This document shows, piece by piece, positions 1-12,214 of a stretch of 64,000 bases of DNA. Within the stretch, counting starts at the first letter, position 1; the number at the start of each line of letters is the position of its first letter. The position numbers were made by a program, and so were the translations under genes. Origin of the DNA: Leptobrachium leishanense (Eukaryota; Chordata; Amphibia; Anura; Megophryidae); contig CM019070.1 in the NCBI GenBank assembly GCA_009667805.1, positions 55,723,735 to 55,787,734 on the forward strand, read 5' to 3'. The notes below the pieces were generated by a model. The model was given only the letters and a program-made list of their open reading frames with translations. It was not told the DNA's origin and made no database searches.

Positions 1-570
1 AATAAAATTAATAAAAAAACGTAAATAATTTACTTATCAGGAATCATATGGTCTGTTCCCCTCTCTTGTAATATAGAAGTGTGTGATGATTAGCTACCAC
101 CAAAATGTCAAGGGTAGTGACACAGAAAAAAAACCTCAAAAAGCACACAGAACCAAAACCCTAAGACCTTAATTAGCGTATTGCCAGTCCTTGTCCTGTT
201 GTCTAGGGCTATTACTGTGCTCAAAAACGTAGGCAAAGAAAAGCACCCCAAAAACCAAGTTGAGGTCAAGATTCAAGAATAAAGAAAGGCAATAAAATGG
301 TTAAATAAATAAAATTTATTAAAAACTGATGGGTCTTCCAGATACTTATCAGGAATCTTATGGGCTGTCCTCCTCCCTTAAAATACAGAGGTGTGTGATG
401 GTTACCATCTAAAAGGATATTGACTTCCAACACATAGAACCTCAACCCAAAAAGCCTATAGTTAGGTCTTATAGTGTCCAAAAAGGGTAGACAAGGTAAA
501 GCAAAACCATAAACCAAGCCAACAACAGGTATAAAGAACAACAAACAATGGGAATCCAAGTTGGGTCAAA
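1..570. repeat. Tandem duplication, period about 312 bp
   Basis: Two diverged copies lie head to tail. The motif TACTTATCAGGAATC near 31 recurs near 343, followed in both by a shared GTGTGTGATG block, and the A/T-rich tracts and AACCAAG block downstream also recur in the same order. The first copy may continue left of the window. No coding potential or terminal signals are visible. It could be part of a larger retroelement or satellite, and I do not recognise the family. Confidence 0.6.
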
Positions 571-1140
571 GGAATCTACAGGTACACAGTGTCATGGGAC
601 TATTTTGGAGCCAGGAGTTCCAAGATCAAGAGTGTCAGCACTAGCTATGTCGAAAAGCAAAAAATCAGGAAAGATGTTGTGATGTTGGGCTCACAAAGAG
701 TAACTAAAGCAGGGCACAGAGGATTTTTACCAATGGATTTAAATAAGCAAGAGGGGTTGTGCCATTCTAGGTGCCAATACATGCATTAATTCTGGTATCA
801 CCGTGAGGTGTGGGTTCGTGTGATGCAAAATAACGCAGGTGGGAGTTAGTACAAGTTACCGTATGGTAACAGTAGCGCAAGTAAGAACTGGTTACAGGGT
901 ACTGTGAAATGATGCATAGCTGATTGGACGTATCAAAATTTATGAACACGCATTAGGGAAAGAACGTAGAGCCTGGACAACAGGATGGTGCCAGGAAGAC
1001 CTTACACATATGATATATTTGGATTCCCTAGATAGTCTGGTTTCAGGTAGCTGTGTTATGTAGTTCCCATGATATTCTACAAAACCTTGATGCCAGGAGG
1101 GACTTCTTAACCTTAACTAACTCTAACCACCATTAACCAT
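571..1140. other. Unassigned intergenic DNA
   Basis: No convincing reading frame, terminal repeat or RNA gene is seen here. The short open frames lack codon structure or recognisable motifs. Confidence 0.5.
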
Positions 1141-2025
1141 AACCACTTAATAAAGAGTTCTCATAAACTTGCAAAGCAGGTATATTTTTATTGTTATACC
1201 ATCCGGCAACATTTTAAAGTTGATTTTAAAATAGAGTCCAACATGGATAAATGTTACGGTATAGTTCAGAATGACAGGGAGAGTGTCACGTTCACACTCA
1301 ATAACCATGGCGAGGATCCCTATGGACAGAACTGTAACCCTCCGATCCTTAGAATGGTCGGGACCACTATCCCTATCACTCCTAGCCAGGGAGAACAGGC
1401 ACACCAGCAACAAAGAATGTGACCCAGCAGGTTTCACAATAGAGTAGGTACTCGAGCTCAAAGAGTTAATCTTGTCCACAAGTGGAAAGCAGCCTGAGTA
1501 GAGCTTTATGCAGCAGGAGTCAGAATAAACTTGGTCACATACACAATTCAGATAGGGTTCTCATACACTCTGTTTTGTCAACTGGGCAGATCGATTGATA
1601 TGAAGAGTCAGCACTATGCAGGGCAGATATACACGCTGAGACAGCGTGGTACAAGAGAAACATACACTCAGCATCTGCTTAAGGCACGATACTCATAGAA
1701 ATGGGGTAAGAAAGAGAATGGTCAAGAAGGCAGTCTGGGTCAGCAACAATCAGGGTCCTCATACGAGCAAAATCTGCAACGGAATAAAGAAAGCAGAGAA
1801 TCTAAAGGAATACACCGGGTGATGCGGAAACTAACTCCACGTCAGGGCGACGAGCTGTTTCTCACACCCTGCATTTAAGGCCGGCGGCTCTGCGTCACTA
1901 CGCTAAGCCCCGCCCCTCCAGACGTTGGACAATCCGGAACTCCTGGCACCCAGCCAGCCAGTGATGCTGCCGGGTGTCCAGGCCCCCCGCGTGAACCCAC
2001 AGGCACCGGAGACATGACAGAGAGT
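1141..2025 (-). other. Unclassified moderately GC-rich block, possibly a decayed LTR
   Basis: The block becomes GC-rich towards its right end (about 1850-2020). Read on the minus strand it begins TGTCATGTCTCC and has a TTAAATGC A/T patch about 140 bases inside, which resembles the layout of a retrotransposon LTR. No partner LTR, primer-binding site or target duplication was found, so this is a weak structural guess. Confidence 0.2.
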
Positions 2026-3787
2026 TAGTGTCACAGAGTCTGGACTGGTATTTCTGGAGAGAATCGATAGCTATCATTAACATTTTGTATAGCAAGTAAC
2101 TGCTATTATACTACTTAAATTGAACCACTTTCGGGTCAGATATTTTATGTCAGGCTATGACAAAGAAAATTTATTTTGAACAACCATGTCATGAAAATTA
2201 ATCCTTTTTACGATCATCATATAATGTATATTGACAAATTGGAGGTCTACTGACTGGATTTGCCTTAAGAATCTTTGAACTGCAGGTACCTACAAGGTGA
2301 GTCAGTTCCTTTAGTTTTGGAAAGCATTATTTTTTTTACTGGATGAAACAAAGAGGGTGCAGGTACAAAGTACATTTAAAAACATAGTAACAAATTAAAC
2401 TGGCTTGTCAGGAGTCATTAAATATGTATATTTGGCATTACTTTTGAAAACTAGTAAATGTTAAACTGCGAGGTGAAAACCAGACCTTTTTTTTTTTTAA
2501 AAAAAATGTCTGTTAATGAAAGTTTCAAGTCTTCCAAATATATTTGCCCCTGGAGCAAACGTTTTTTCATTTAATATTGTGTCTGTTAATTAGTGCTTCA
2601 AATTTGCAAATTCTTTATTGGTTTATATCAATGTAATACCCAAAGCTCATCTCATTGCCAGAGTTGAATGAAATATGATCCTGTGTATTCTATTAAAACG
2701 AAGTCTTGAAATTGTTACTTTAGTACCACAGGAATTCTTGCCATTTTCTCATCAAAATCCTCATCAGATTTTTTTTTTATGTTGAAGATACATTGTTTGA
2801 GGTTAATTTTTTTTAATTTTTTTTCGCCTTGGCATTTAACTGAAATTCAATGTGCCCCAGTGGAGATAACATCTGCTGGGATATATTATATACAGTATCT
2901 ATTTCAATAAAAACATTGTGTACAGAGTAACCAAATGCAAACTCTGTCTTCATTTAAATTTCTTTTAGGTGGATAGAGTCAATTTATGAAGGTAATGTTA
3001 AGAAAATTAAACTTAGGTGCAGCGAATAAACACTTCTTTCCGTAGAACGTTATTCTGAATGATTGTTACCATACTGTCCTTAGTAATAAACCTTGTCTGG
3101 AAAATCTCACTAAATGGGTTTAAGTACAATAGCTTTAGGGATTTAGGTTCACATTTGTATGCTAAGCAGAGAAACCATGTTTTGGAATCTGTAAGCAGAA
3201 GCCATGCCAGGTGCATACCCTTTGACAATCCCATTTTATTGTCTCATCTGTAAAACTACGGAATGAATAACAAGGGGGTTTTACGTGTTTATTATAAACT
3301 TTTTCCTCTGTCTGAAGTCTGTTCTTTTCGGCACACAACTAGCAATTTCCTGAAAATCTGTCGGATTCACTGAAATGTAACAGAAGCCAACCTGCTAATA
3401 TATACAAACTCAAATTGTTATTTGGTTGGATTGGGCTACGAGCAGTTGATCCAGAAACTCACGCTGAGCTTTGGATGCATCTCAAGCCATCCTCTGCAAT
3501 TAATATGTTATTTATAGCACTACACATATGAAAGTTACTCAGGAGTACAGGGAGAGATTACTTGCCAAGATGTAAAGGAAAAGATAGGATCGACTTGCAA
3601 GTTTTCGACAAAAACAGAAGCAAAAGAATAGTTATGCAACCGTTACATATATTTTAAAAAGAACCATTGTACACGGCTAAGGAATTTATTGCCGCTTTAT
3701 AAATACTTGTAACTGTAACTGTAAACGGACATTCTAGACACAATGTCCACTTAAGTTAATTTAAATGGTCATAGTGCCCTAGACTAT
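2026..3787. other. AT-rich intergenic DNA, no gene seen
   Basis: The stretch is AT-rich with poly-T and poly-A runs near 2489-2508 and 2770-2825. The short frames on both strands around 3013-3253 overlap antisense to one another and match no motif I know, so I treat them as chance. Confidence 0.5.
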
Positions 3788-3820
3788 CAGGGTTATTCAA
3801 AGAGATCCGAATGGCTGCCA

Positions 3821-3861
3821 AAAGGTAACCGAACGCTGAAAATCAGCGTTCGGTTACCTTT
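3821..3861. repeat. Perfect 19-bp hairpin with 3-nt loop
   Basis: AAAGGTAACCGAACGCTGA at 3821-3839 is exactly complementary to 3843-3861, leaving an AAA loop. It sits just inside the left end of the foldback element. Confidence 0.9.
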
Positions 3862-4630
3862 CTTGTCCATTCGGCTATTCAGTGAGCAGGCAATTTGCCA
3901 AATCCTGGCGAATTGCCTGTTCAGTGCCTGTTCGAGGGCAGTGAATCCCCATAGAGAAGCAATGCTTCGGCTATTCAGAGAACACAAAACAGCAGTGAAA
4001 AGTTGCCGAAATGCCCTGCCATTCGGTGGTTTAATTCGGCAGGTTTATTCAGGCGAATCCCATAGGCTTCAATGTTAAAAATATTCCCATTTTAATTCAA
4101 TGTCTAATAAACCGTTCATTATAATATTCTGCAGTAAAAAGTCTCTTTATTTATAGTTTTTTTTGGTATATTTTAAGCATTTTTCGGGATTTTTTTGCCA
4201 AAATCTTTTTCCAATTTTTAAAAAAAAGTTTTTAAAAAGTTTGTTCTTTTTTCTGTAAAAGCCCTTTTTATTATCATTCATTAGACCTCATATGTAAATT
4301 TCAGACATTTTCGCTCAGTAGTTTCTTTGTAACAGCGTTTAACTTTTCAAACATTAAAGAAAACTGTTTTTTGATTTTTTTCACTCCATTCGTCTGCGGT
4401 GTTGGGTTTTTCCGGCGACTGCGCTGCGTGTGATTGGCTCCTGCTCTGGTTTTTCCGGCGTTTTCAGCGGGGTTAATCCAGATGTTTTTGCGGTTTTCGG
4501 TGTGCCTTCACAAGGTTTTGCAGTGAGTTTTCGGCAACTTTTCCCTGCATTACGACGGCCCTGTGGTGCTTGCTGAATACACCGCATGGTCCCTGAAATG
4601 GGATCGCCAAATCGCACCGAATTGAAGAGA

Positions 4631-4662
4631 ACGAAAAGTCACTGAACGTGAAGTGACTTTTC
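4631..4662. repeat. Subterminal 12-bp hairpin of the foldback element
   Basis: CGAAAAGTCACT pairs perfectly with AGTGACTTTTCG across an 8-nt loop. The equivalent hairpin in the second copy (62370-62401) differs by paired changes that keep the stem. Confidence 0.85.
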
Positions 4663-4683
4663 GATTCTCTTTGAATAACCCTG

Positions 4684-6137
4684 TATGTACACACCTCCCA
4701 ACCTCCCATGGCAGAGTTTCAAAGCAGAAGTGTCATCTCTACCCTGACGGCTGTCATAGATCTCTGCAGACAATAGAAATGCAGCAAGACACTCAAGAGC
4801 CCACCTAAGGTTCATACTTCTCCGACTGTGGAATCCCAGGAGGACAATGCAAACAACGGAGCCTATAAAAAAGAAGGGAATCCTCGCACTCTCCTTACAG
4901 TATAAATATAACAGCTTTATTAGATAGAAATGGGTGGTAACGTTTTAGCCATTGAATATGGCCTTTGTCAAGGGCTTGCCAGTCCAGGTCTCTATATAGG
5001 CAGCTTCACGTGTTTTTTGTTCTCACTGTACAGAACTTCTACGCAAATCTTCTTTCCCATTGTCAATTTTATAGCTCACATCTTTGCACACTTTCATGTT
5101 CCACAATATTCCCAGTAAAGGCGATCCCTCCAACTGCAATTATTTACAAACCCCAATATATTTTATCACATTCCAGTGCATAAGCGTGGTCTCAGTTATT
5201 GTCATTCATGATCCTGGCATGCGCCGTGGTTGGACCCATGTCCAAGGTTTGGAGCCTGAACCCAGTATGCAGGGGTCAATTTGCTGATAGGAGGATATCA
5301 GAATGTACCTTTTGGTGGTATGAACAGGCACTGGGGGAATTCAAGGCGGGGTGCAAAATTGGTATCCAGAGAGCGTTGTCAGGGGGAGATCCGTGGTCAG
5401 GGCAATAGAAAGATGGTGGAGTCCAGTATACAAAGCTAAGGGTCTGGTAACGTAATCAACAGGAGTGGAACACATACAGTACAGGTTTAAACTGCTTGAA
5501 TGGTATTGCATCAATACTGAAGCACTGATGGGAAGAGGGAGTGGACTTTTATTTCAGGTGGGGAAGGTGTGGTGTAAGTTTGTTGTGAATTAACTGTTTA
5601 TGTTCCTGGTAGCAGGTACTGAGTTTTGGGGCAGCACTTTTCAAATAGCCGCCCAAGTGCAGACACAGATACTTAGATACAGGCGTGAATCCTGACAGGT
5701 GTAGGCATGGATTATGACAGTTATGGATGGTTCGTTTTAGCTCTACTGTAGTGCGATAATGTAAGTTTGACTCACACAGTAATGGTGTTCTTAAATAATC
5801 ACCTGTGTTTATTGCGGTTGCAAACACCGTATTGCAATGGAGATATATAAACCACCTTTTCACAAAAGTAAAAGCTCACAGTGAAGTTTCTCTGGTTGCT
5901 GTTTGGATTATATATTCGTGGTGAAACATCTGCATTTGTCTCCGGTGAAACACTGTTAATTGCAATATCGGCAGACATTCGTGGTTGGTTAATAGAACCC
6001 TAAGAGTAGAGAAGAACTGACCAAATATTTGGGTACGTGATATAGCGACAAGCATACATTGACATAGTGTGTATTGTGTGACCAAATCCTAATATTTTTT
6101 TCTGTGCAGTTTTTTAAATTGAGTTGGAGCATTTGTA
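4684..6137. other. Intergenic DNA with a Penelope-like terminus remnant
   Basis: Around 4935-4985, read on the minus strand, there is a degenerate hammerhead-like motif: TTGACAA, then GGCCA and TGGC arms, then AAAACGTT. Such sequences are typical of Penelope-like element ends. The remainder, including about 5,190-5,870, has only short frames without motifs. Confidence 0.35.
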
Positions 6138-6357
6138 CAGTGGCAAGAAAAAGTATGTGAACCCTTTGGTAATACGTGGAGTTTTGCATGAATTGGTCAT
6201 AAAATGTGCACTGGTCTTCATCTAAGTCACAACAATTTGAAAAACACAGTCTGCTTAAAATAATACAACACAAACATTATATGTTTTCATGTTTTTATTG
6301 AACAGAACATGTAAACATTCACAGTGCAGGGTGGAAAAAGTATGTGAACCTTTGGAC
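6138..6357. repeat. Terminal inverted repeat (IR/DR type), 3' side of transposase
   Basis: Matches 7540-7759 in inverted orientation. The outer direct-repeat motif is at 6138-6170 and the inner one at about 6330-6354 (GGTGGAAAAAGTATGTGAAC). Such motifs are the transposase-binding sites in IR/DR elements. Confidence 0.85.
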
Positions 6358-7470
<1,113 letters not shown>

Positions 7471-7539
7471 TAATATCACCCTGATTGGACTCAAGGTTGG
7501 CTCACTCCTGGCTCCAATTAGCTCTTGGAGAAGTCATTA

Positions 7540-7759
7540 GGCTAGGGGTTCACATACTTTTTCCACCCTGCACTGTGAATGTTTACATGTTATGTTCAAC
7601 AAAAACATAAACACATATAATGTTTGTGTTTTATTATTTTAAGCAGACTGTGTTTTTCAAATTGTTGTGACTTAGATGAAAATTGGAGCACATTTTATGA
7701 CCAATTCATGCAAAACTCCACGTAATCCCAAAGGGTTCACATACTTTTTCTTGCCACTG
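7540..7759. repeat. Terminal inverted repeat (IR/DR type), 5' side of transposase
   Basis: Partner of 6138-6357. The inner motif is at about 7545-7570 and the outer one at about 7727-7759. The arms differ by scattered substitutions and small indels. Confidence 0.85.
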
Positions 7760-8658
7760 TAAGTGTTTTCTCTAGATTAAAGCCATTTCAGCCATACCTT
7801 TCTAGTCAAGGCATGTTATCTGGGAGTGCTTGGCAAAGATAATTAAAACCAATAAACTACTAGGCGATATAAATCACTTACAACTTAGACTACATACCTG
7901 TACCAAGAGGTCTAGAACTGAAAAATAAGTGTCAGAACTCTCCAAGATACTGTATCTTCTCATCAATTAACCAATGACATGTTACACTTAACTGATCACT
8001 CCACATGCAAGTTTGATATCAGATATAAAAGATAAGCTGGGTTTTTGGGAATCTTAACGATAATTGTAATAAGTATTCTATATTTTTAGCTACTTAAAGA
8101 GAAAACACATGATTGGAACCTAATAAATGCTTCTACTTGTGTGGTCAAAAGGGAACTGCATTCCTTCTGAGAAAAGTGTGTAGGAACTGTTTTTCCTTGA
8201 GCTCCTGCTCAACTTGACCCCTGCCTGAACCCCACATTGCAAACTTCTTGATGTCAATTTTTTTCAGTAATCCATGGAAGTATTTAAATGGACACTAACT
8301 GAGAAAGCTTTGGCGAAACGCGTTTCAGTTGTCTAATTTATTAATTTTTCCGTATATTTTTATATGATTATTTTATTCAGTTTTTCTGTCAATAAAACCA
8401 TATTTTAAAAGCTGCTGAGAGTCTGGCCTATATTCCCTCTATGGATGGTGTTGTCTGACAGGAGCTGCTGGATCATCCCAGACCCCTTGGGGGTTTTCGA
8501 ATCCTACCCAGAGGCCGGTGGGCACCACCAGATATTGCCAATACGGAGAATGAGGGCAAAAGAGGGCTTTTATAAGTGTGAGTAGGTTAAGCGCTGTCGT
8601 GAGCATCCCCTCCATGGCGTCCATAGGACACCATTGAGGCTTCCGCTGCCGGTCACAT
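7760..8658. other. Intergenic DNA with a hammerhead-like Penelope remnant near 8300
   Basis: At about 8296-8336 the plus strand reads ACTGAGAAAGC, then GGCGAAACGCGTTTCAGT. This resembles the CUGANGA and GAAA core of hammerheads found at Penelope element ends, but the first core box is damaged. No gene was found in the rest of the stretch. Confidence 0.35.
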
Positions 8659-8996
8659 GACCTGAGGATCTCACCTTTGTGAGATCCGGCAGGTCGGCAT
8701 AGTGATTCGCAGAAGGAGACTGGGGGACTTTTTCCCCCAGTCTCTTACTGCTCCTGGCGGCAAGATGAGGCGGATGGAGCCGCCATTCGCGCCGTGGGAT
8801 GGTGAAGTATGTCATTTTTGGGGGGTTTCAGCTGATGCTAACTGTTTCCGCAGAAGCAGAATCAGTTAGCACCAGCTCCTAGCTGTGGTTCACTTTCGAG
8901 TTAACCGCAGCTTGGCGTAATTAGCGTTAGGACTCTGTAATCCTAAAGCTAATTAACACTTTGTGCTCCCCATGTTAAGCATAGGGAGCGCAAAGT
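8659..8996. repeat. Cluster of six consecutive strong hairpins
   Basis: Six separate inverted repeats follow one another within 340 bp. 8659-8695 pairs GGATCTCAC with GTGAGATCC. 8716-8744 has a 12-bp perfect stem GAGACTGGGGGA. 8830-8877 pairs AGCTGATGCTAACTG with CAGTTAGCACCAGCT. 8881-8912 pairs AGCTGTGGTTCAC with GTTAACCGCAGCT. 8918-8955 pairs TAATTAGCGTTAGGA with TCCTAAAGCTAATTA. 8958-8996 pairs ACTTTGTGCTCCCCATG with its near-complement. A weaker seventh (TGGCGGC and GCCGCCA, 8755-8785) lies between the second and third. No coding frame spans them. The function and element type are unknown to me. Confidence 0.85.
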
Positions 8997-10396
8997 ACAG
9001 TAAGCTCGTGCTGAAAAGTGCAAGATCCGAATAGCTAACAGATTTTTTAACCCACTAGCCTTCAGATTGTAATATGATACGCCCGCGCTATGGCAACCGT
9101 TAGGAATGTAATATGGCCCTATAGGTTTTATACTACAAAATGTGTATGTATGTCACAATAATGTCACTTAAAAGCAGGAGAAGAACAGATCCCTTAATGT
9201 ACATGATTGTTATGGGGTTATCACTTTTAAAGGTGCGCTAGGAAGGTCATATTTTTGCACATTGCAAACAGTTGGAATAATGAACTTTTCCACCGACCGT
9301 TTCCTCATTTTTGAATTCGTCCTTCTCGTCCACCTTTTAGTTCTCTAAGTATCTACGTTTTTGGTTGTGTTATATTTGGCAATGATATTTAGTCGATTGA
9401 TAAAGTTGATGATTTACATACGCCTTAAAAGCGAAAACTATTCCATGTGTGCACACCCTAAAATATGTGCTGTCCTTAATGTATGCTGGTTGGTACATTT
9501 TATACAAATCCCGACATGTGAAATTGTAAATTCATAGCCAATACCTTTTGTCTTTATATGTAAACAAAAACCATATACAAATTGTTCAGTATTGAGGATT
9601 TTAATCATAAAAGCACAATATTTTAGTGACTAATAATTCAAAACTCATATGTTCCATTTACGGAATCTAAAGCAGCTGTGTCCTCACTACTAAAGCAAAG
9701 GATAAAAAAAAAAACTGAAAACTATGCAATATGGTACTATTGATTCTCAGATACCTTTTGTTTATGTCTAAGGTATCGTCCTCCTACACAAGTCCACCAT
9801 TTACTATTACTGACTGCATCCAGCCGGGATAAAAGCTCCATTGAATTTCTAAAAACAATTTTGGCCATTGGTAAATAAAGGGGAGTGGGTGAGGAGCTTT
9901 TATGGCTTTTATTCTATGTAGTGTTGATGGAATAAAGTATGGACCTGTTAGTATGTGCATTAGATGGATGTGCATTAACAGAGAAAATATTTATTTCTTC
10001 TAGGTTTGAAAAGGTTTTTTCTTATCACAGCATCAATTTGTAATGCACTGAAAGCACTACTTAAGGTTAAGGAAAGCACATAGTGTGGGTGTAGTCAAAG
10101 TATAAAACTGTTATCATGATTAATGTAAAGAAATACATTATACATTTAGAATTAGTGTAAGAGGATGAGGAAACCATACTCTGTAGCTTTCAAAATCATC
10201 TGATTATTATTTATAAAGTGCCAGCATTTTCAGTCGTTTTGCACAAAAGAACACAGTTACAATGGACTGTGATAACGTAAAATGTTATAACATACTTATT
10301 AATGACGGCTCTGAACTATACAATACATTGATTATACATACATATATAATCAAAAGACAGTTATGATTGGGTGCATTAGTATAGCTACCAACTAGA
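8997..10396. other. AT-rich intergenic DNA, no gene seen
   Basis: No long frame, terminal repeat or RNA motif was recognised. The 63- to 66-codon frames here have no family features. Confidence 0.5.
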
Positions 10397-10640
10397 TTAA
10401 CACGTTCATTACTCTGATTGTGTATACACGATCGGCAGTAGCAGACAGAGAAGCCTGTGATGGTGTTAACATGATCTGGGGCCATGCTGTGTCAATGCAA
10501 GTGAAATGACTTTAATGCAAAAACATTTCTTTACACTTGGACTAAAGAAGGTGCCCCCAAATTTTAGCACTGTGGGCATGATGTCCAAGATGCGTACACT
10601 TTTTAGATCCAGCTGGGGAATGTGTATATTGGGGGTCATA
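10397..10640. mobile_element. TTAA-flanked MITE family, 5' half copy
   Basis: Starts TTAACACGTTCATTAC and continues with a CGATCGGCAGTAGCAGACA block and an AGCTGGGGAATGT block. The same blocks occur in the same order in the complete copy at 31993-32452. The right half is missing. TTAA at the end suggests a piggyBac-like (or Kolobok-like) non-autonomous family. Confidence 0.65.
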
Positions 10641-11069
10641 TTATGATCATCATGCTAAAACGGGGATGCTAAGGAGAAGATAATAAGAAGAAAAATTTCA
10701 CCGTCTCCAGGCAAGATACAAGTGGGTGTTCCAAGAGAATGGTCACAGGACGGTCTGTGAGTCAAAGGCTGATAATAGGAGGCAATCAGTGGACAAAGCA
10801 GGGGTCTGGTACACTGAATATGGTCATGTTGGGTATCATTGGAAAGCAAAAAAAGTTTGTGTGAGATCCCAATAGATAATACGTATCTGTTAGGTACTCC
10901 TTAAACGTCTCCTCCTTAGAACGTTTTCACAATCAAGAAAAGATGTATAAAATACAACAGCAAAGTGGTACCTAAACATAAAAATATATAATAGTGTAAT
11001 CCTGTCATTCAAATTACACCATTGAAGCCCCCTACATGAAGCACTCACTAGATGTTATAAATTTAAAGG
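10641..11069. other. Intergenic DNA, nothing recognised
   Basis: Short unsupported frames only. Confidence 0.5.
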
Positions 11070-11248
11070 CACATCATAACACAAAGTGTTACCCTCCTCC
11101 AGCCAAGCGTGGATTTGCAGCGAGGTCTCAATTTCGATGCGCTTCTCAATGGGGATTCGTAAATGCAGCCAGATCCTCCGTTTGAAGGTGGAAACAGCAA
11201 ATAGTCGCCAAGTACTCGTGAAAGTAAGATAAAACAATATACGAAATT
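11070..11248. repeat. Left inverted arm (pseudo-LTR) of the Penelope-like element
   Basis: The reverse complement matches 13384-13558 at roughly 90 percent by eye, including the shared block CTTCAAACGGAGGATCTGGC. Confidence 0.85.
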
Positions 11249-11269
11249 TTATTGTTTTAAAATTAGCGT

Positions 11270-11315
11270 ATCATTCAACGCGTTTCGTGGTACAACATCA
11301 CTTCATCAGGAATGT
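11270..11315 (-). ncRNA. Type I hammerhead ribozyme in the Penelope-like element
   Basis: On the minus strand: stem I strand CATTC, core CTGATGA, a short stem II (GTG with CAC), core GAAA, palindromic mini stem III ACGCGT, cleavage-site U, then the second stem I strand GAATG, which pairs perfectly with CATTC. All conserved core bases are present. Minimal hammerheads with tiny stem III are established in Penelope-like elements, where they sit in the pseudo-LTRs. Stem II is short and has one unpaired A, so activity may be modest or may need a dimer. Confidence 0.8.
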
Positions 11316-11465
11316 ACAAGTTATATGGAATCAGTCTTTTAAAGTCCCCAAATCCACAGAATGATCTTCCGATAGGTGCTCCTCCTAATTGTTGATGCCG
11401 TCCAGCTGGTTACCGAAAATCATCTTTCTTCCAATCATTGCTTCTCTCTTTGGGCATGCGTTTGA

Positions 11466-12013
11466 CGGCTTGTGCACCGATTTTTTTTTTTGGTTCGATT
11501 CGGTTCGATTTTTCGGATTTTTAAACTTTTCGATTCGGCTCGTTTCGACCGATTTCTGTTTCGATTCGGTTCGGCTCGACTCGTCGTTCGTGTACATATT
11601 TTTCAGAATATCGACCATTTTTCGTATTTTCGTGTCACTTTGCTCGTTTTTTGTATCGACTTTTCGTAATTTCGGAAATTGTTGTTTTTCGGAATTATAC
11701 ATGTTTTCGGAATATCGACCGTTTTTCGTATTTTCGTGTCACTTTGCTCGTTTTTTGCATCGACTTTTCGTAACTTCGGAAATTTTCGTTTTTTCGGAAC
11801 GTCTGTTCTCCTCGTTTCAAAGCAATAAATTTCGATTTGACACATTTCAAGTCCATTCGACAATTCCAAAATATTTCGTTTCGGCTCGGAAAACTTTTCG
11901 GATCTGCCATTTTCGGATCTAAAAATTTTCGGAAATTCGGCCGCATCCGAAAACACGAATCGGGAAATTTCGTGAAAATTCAGAAATTCCGAAACCCGAA
12001 ACGCACATCCCTA
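11466..12013. mobile_element. Non-autonomous hAT-like element, 548 bp, TTCG-rich
   Basis: The right end reads CACATCCCTA, the complement of TAGGGATGTG, a typical hAT tip. The left end is a decayed version (CGGCTTGTGCACCG). The flanks are GCGTTTGA (11458-11465) and GCGTTTGT (12014-12021), an 8-bp target duplication with one mismatch. The interior is full of TTCG/CGAA motifs and contains a duplicated block of about 105 bp (near 11605-11690 and 11705-11790). It encodes no transposase, and the long open frames on both strands come from this simple composition. It is nested in the Penelope-like element and is therefore younger than it. Confidence 0.78.
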
Positions 12014-12214
12014 GCGTTTGTTCTTCCTCCTCCATCTTTGAAGATCCTTTGCCCAAACCTTCGGCTCACGCCCCCTTCCCTCTTGGCCTTACATCCTGGC
12101 CAATCAAGCGCTCTCTATCTTCTTTCCTAGCTTATGGGGACGGGCTGTCCTGGCAATCATGATGGAATACATATAATAAAAAAACAAGCTTAATCAATCA
12201 TGTACGAAAGCACC

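Larger units (their letters stand above)
3788..4683. mobile_element. Foldback DNA element, 896 bp, non-autonomous
   Basis: The ends are inverted: the left end starts CAGGGTTATTCAAAGAGA and the right end is the near-complement (TCTCTTTGAATAACCCTG). Both are flanked by TAT, a possible 3-bp target duplication. Each end carries a strong hairpin just inside (3821-3861 and 4631-4662). The interior is T-rich and non-coding. A second, left-truncated copy lies at about 61690-62413, which confirms it as a dispersed family. A 3-bp target site with such ends would suit a Harbinger-like MITE, but the site is not the usual TWA and the assignment is tentative. Confidence 0.75.

Noticed and set aside
11389..11956. 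Overlapping long frames on both strands
   Set aside because: They lie wholly within the TTCG-rich non-autonomous hAT and reflect its simple composition.
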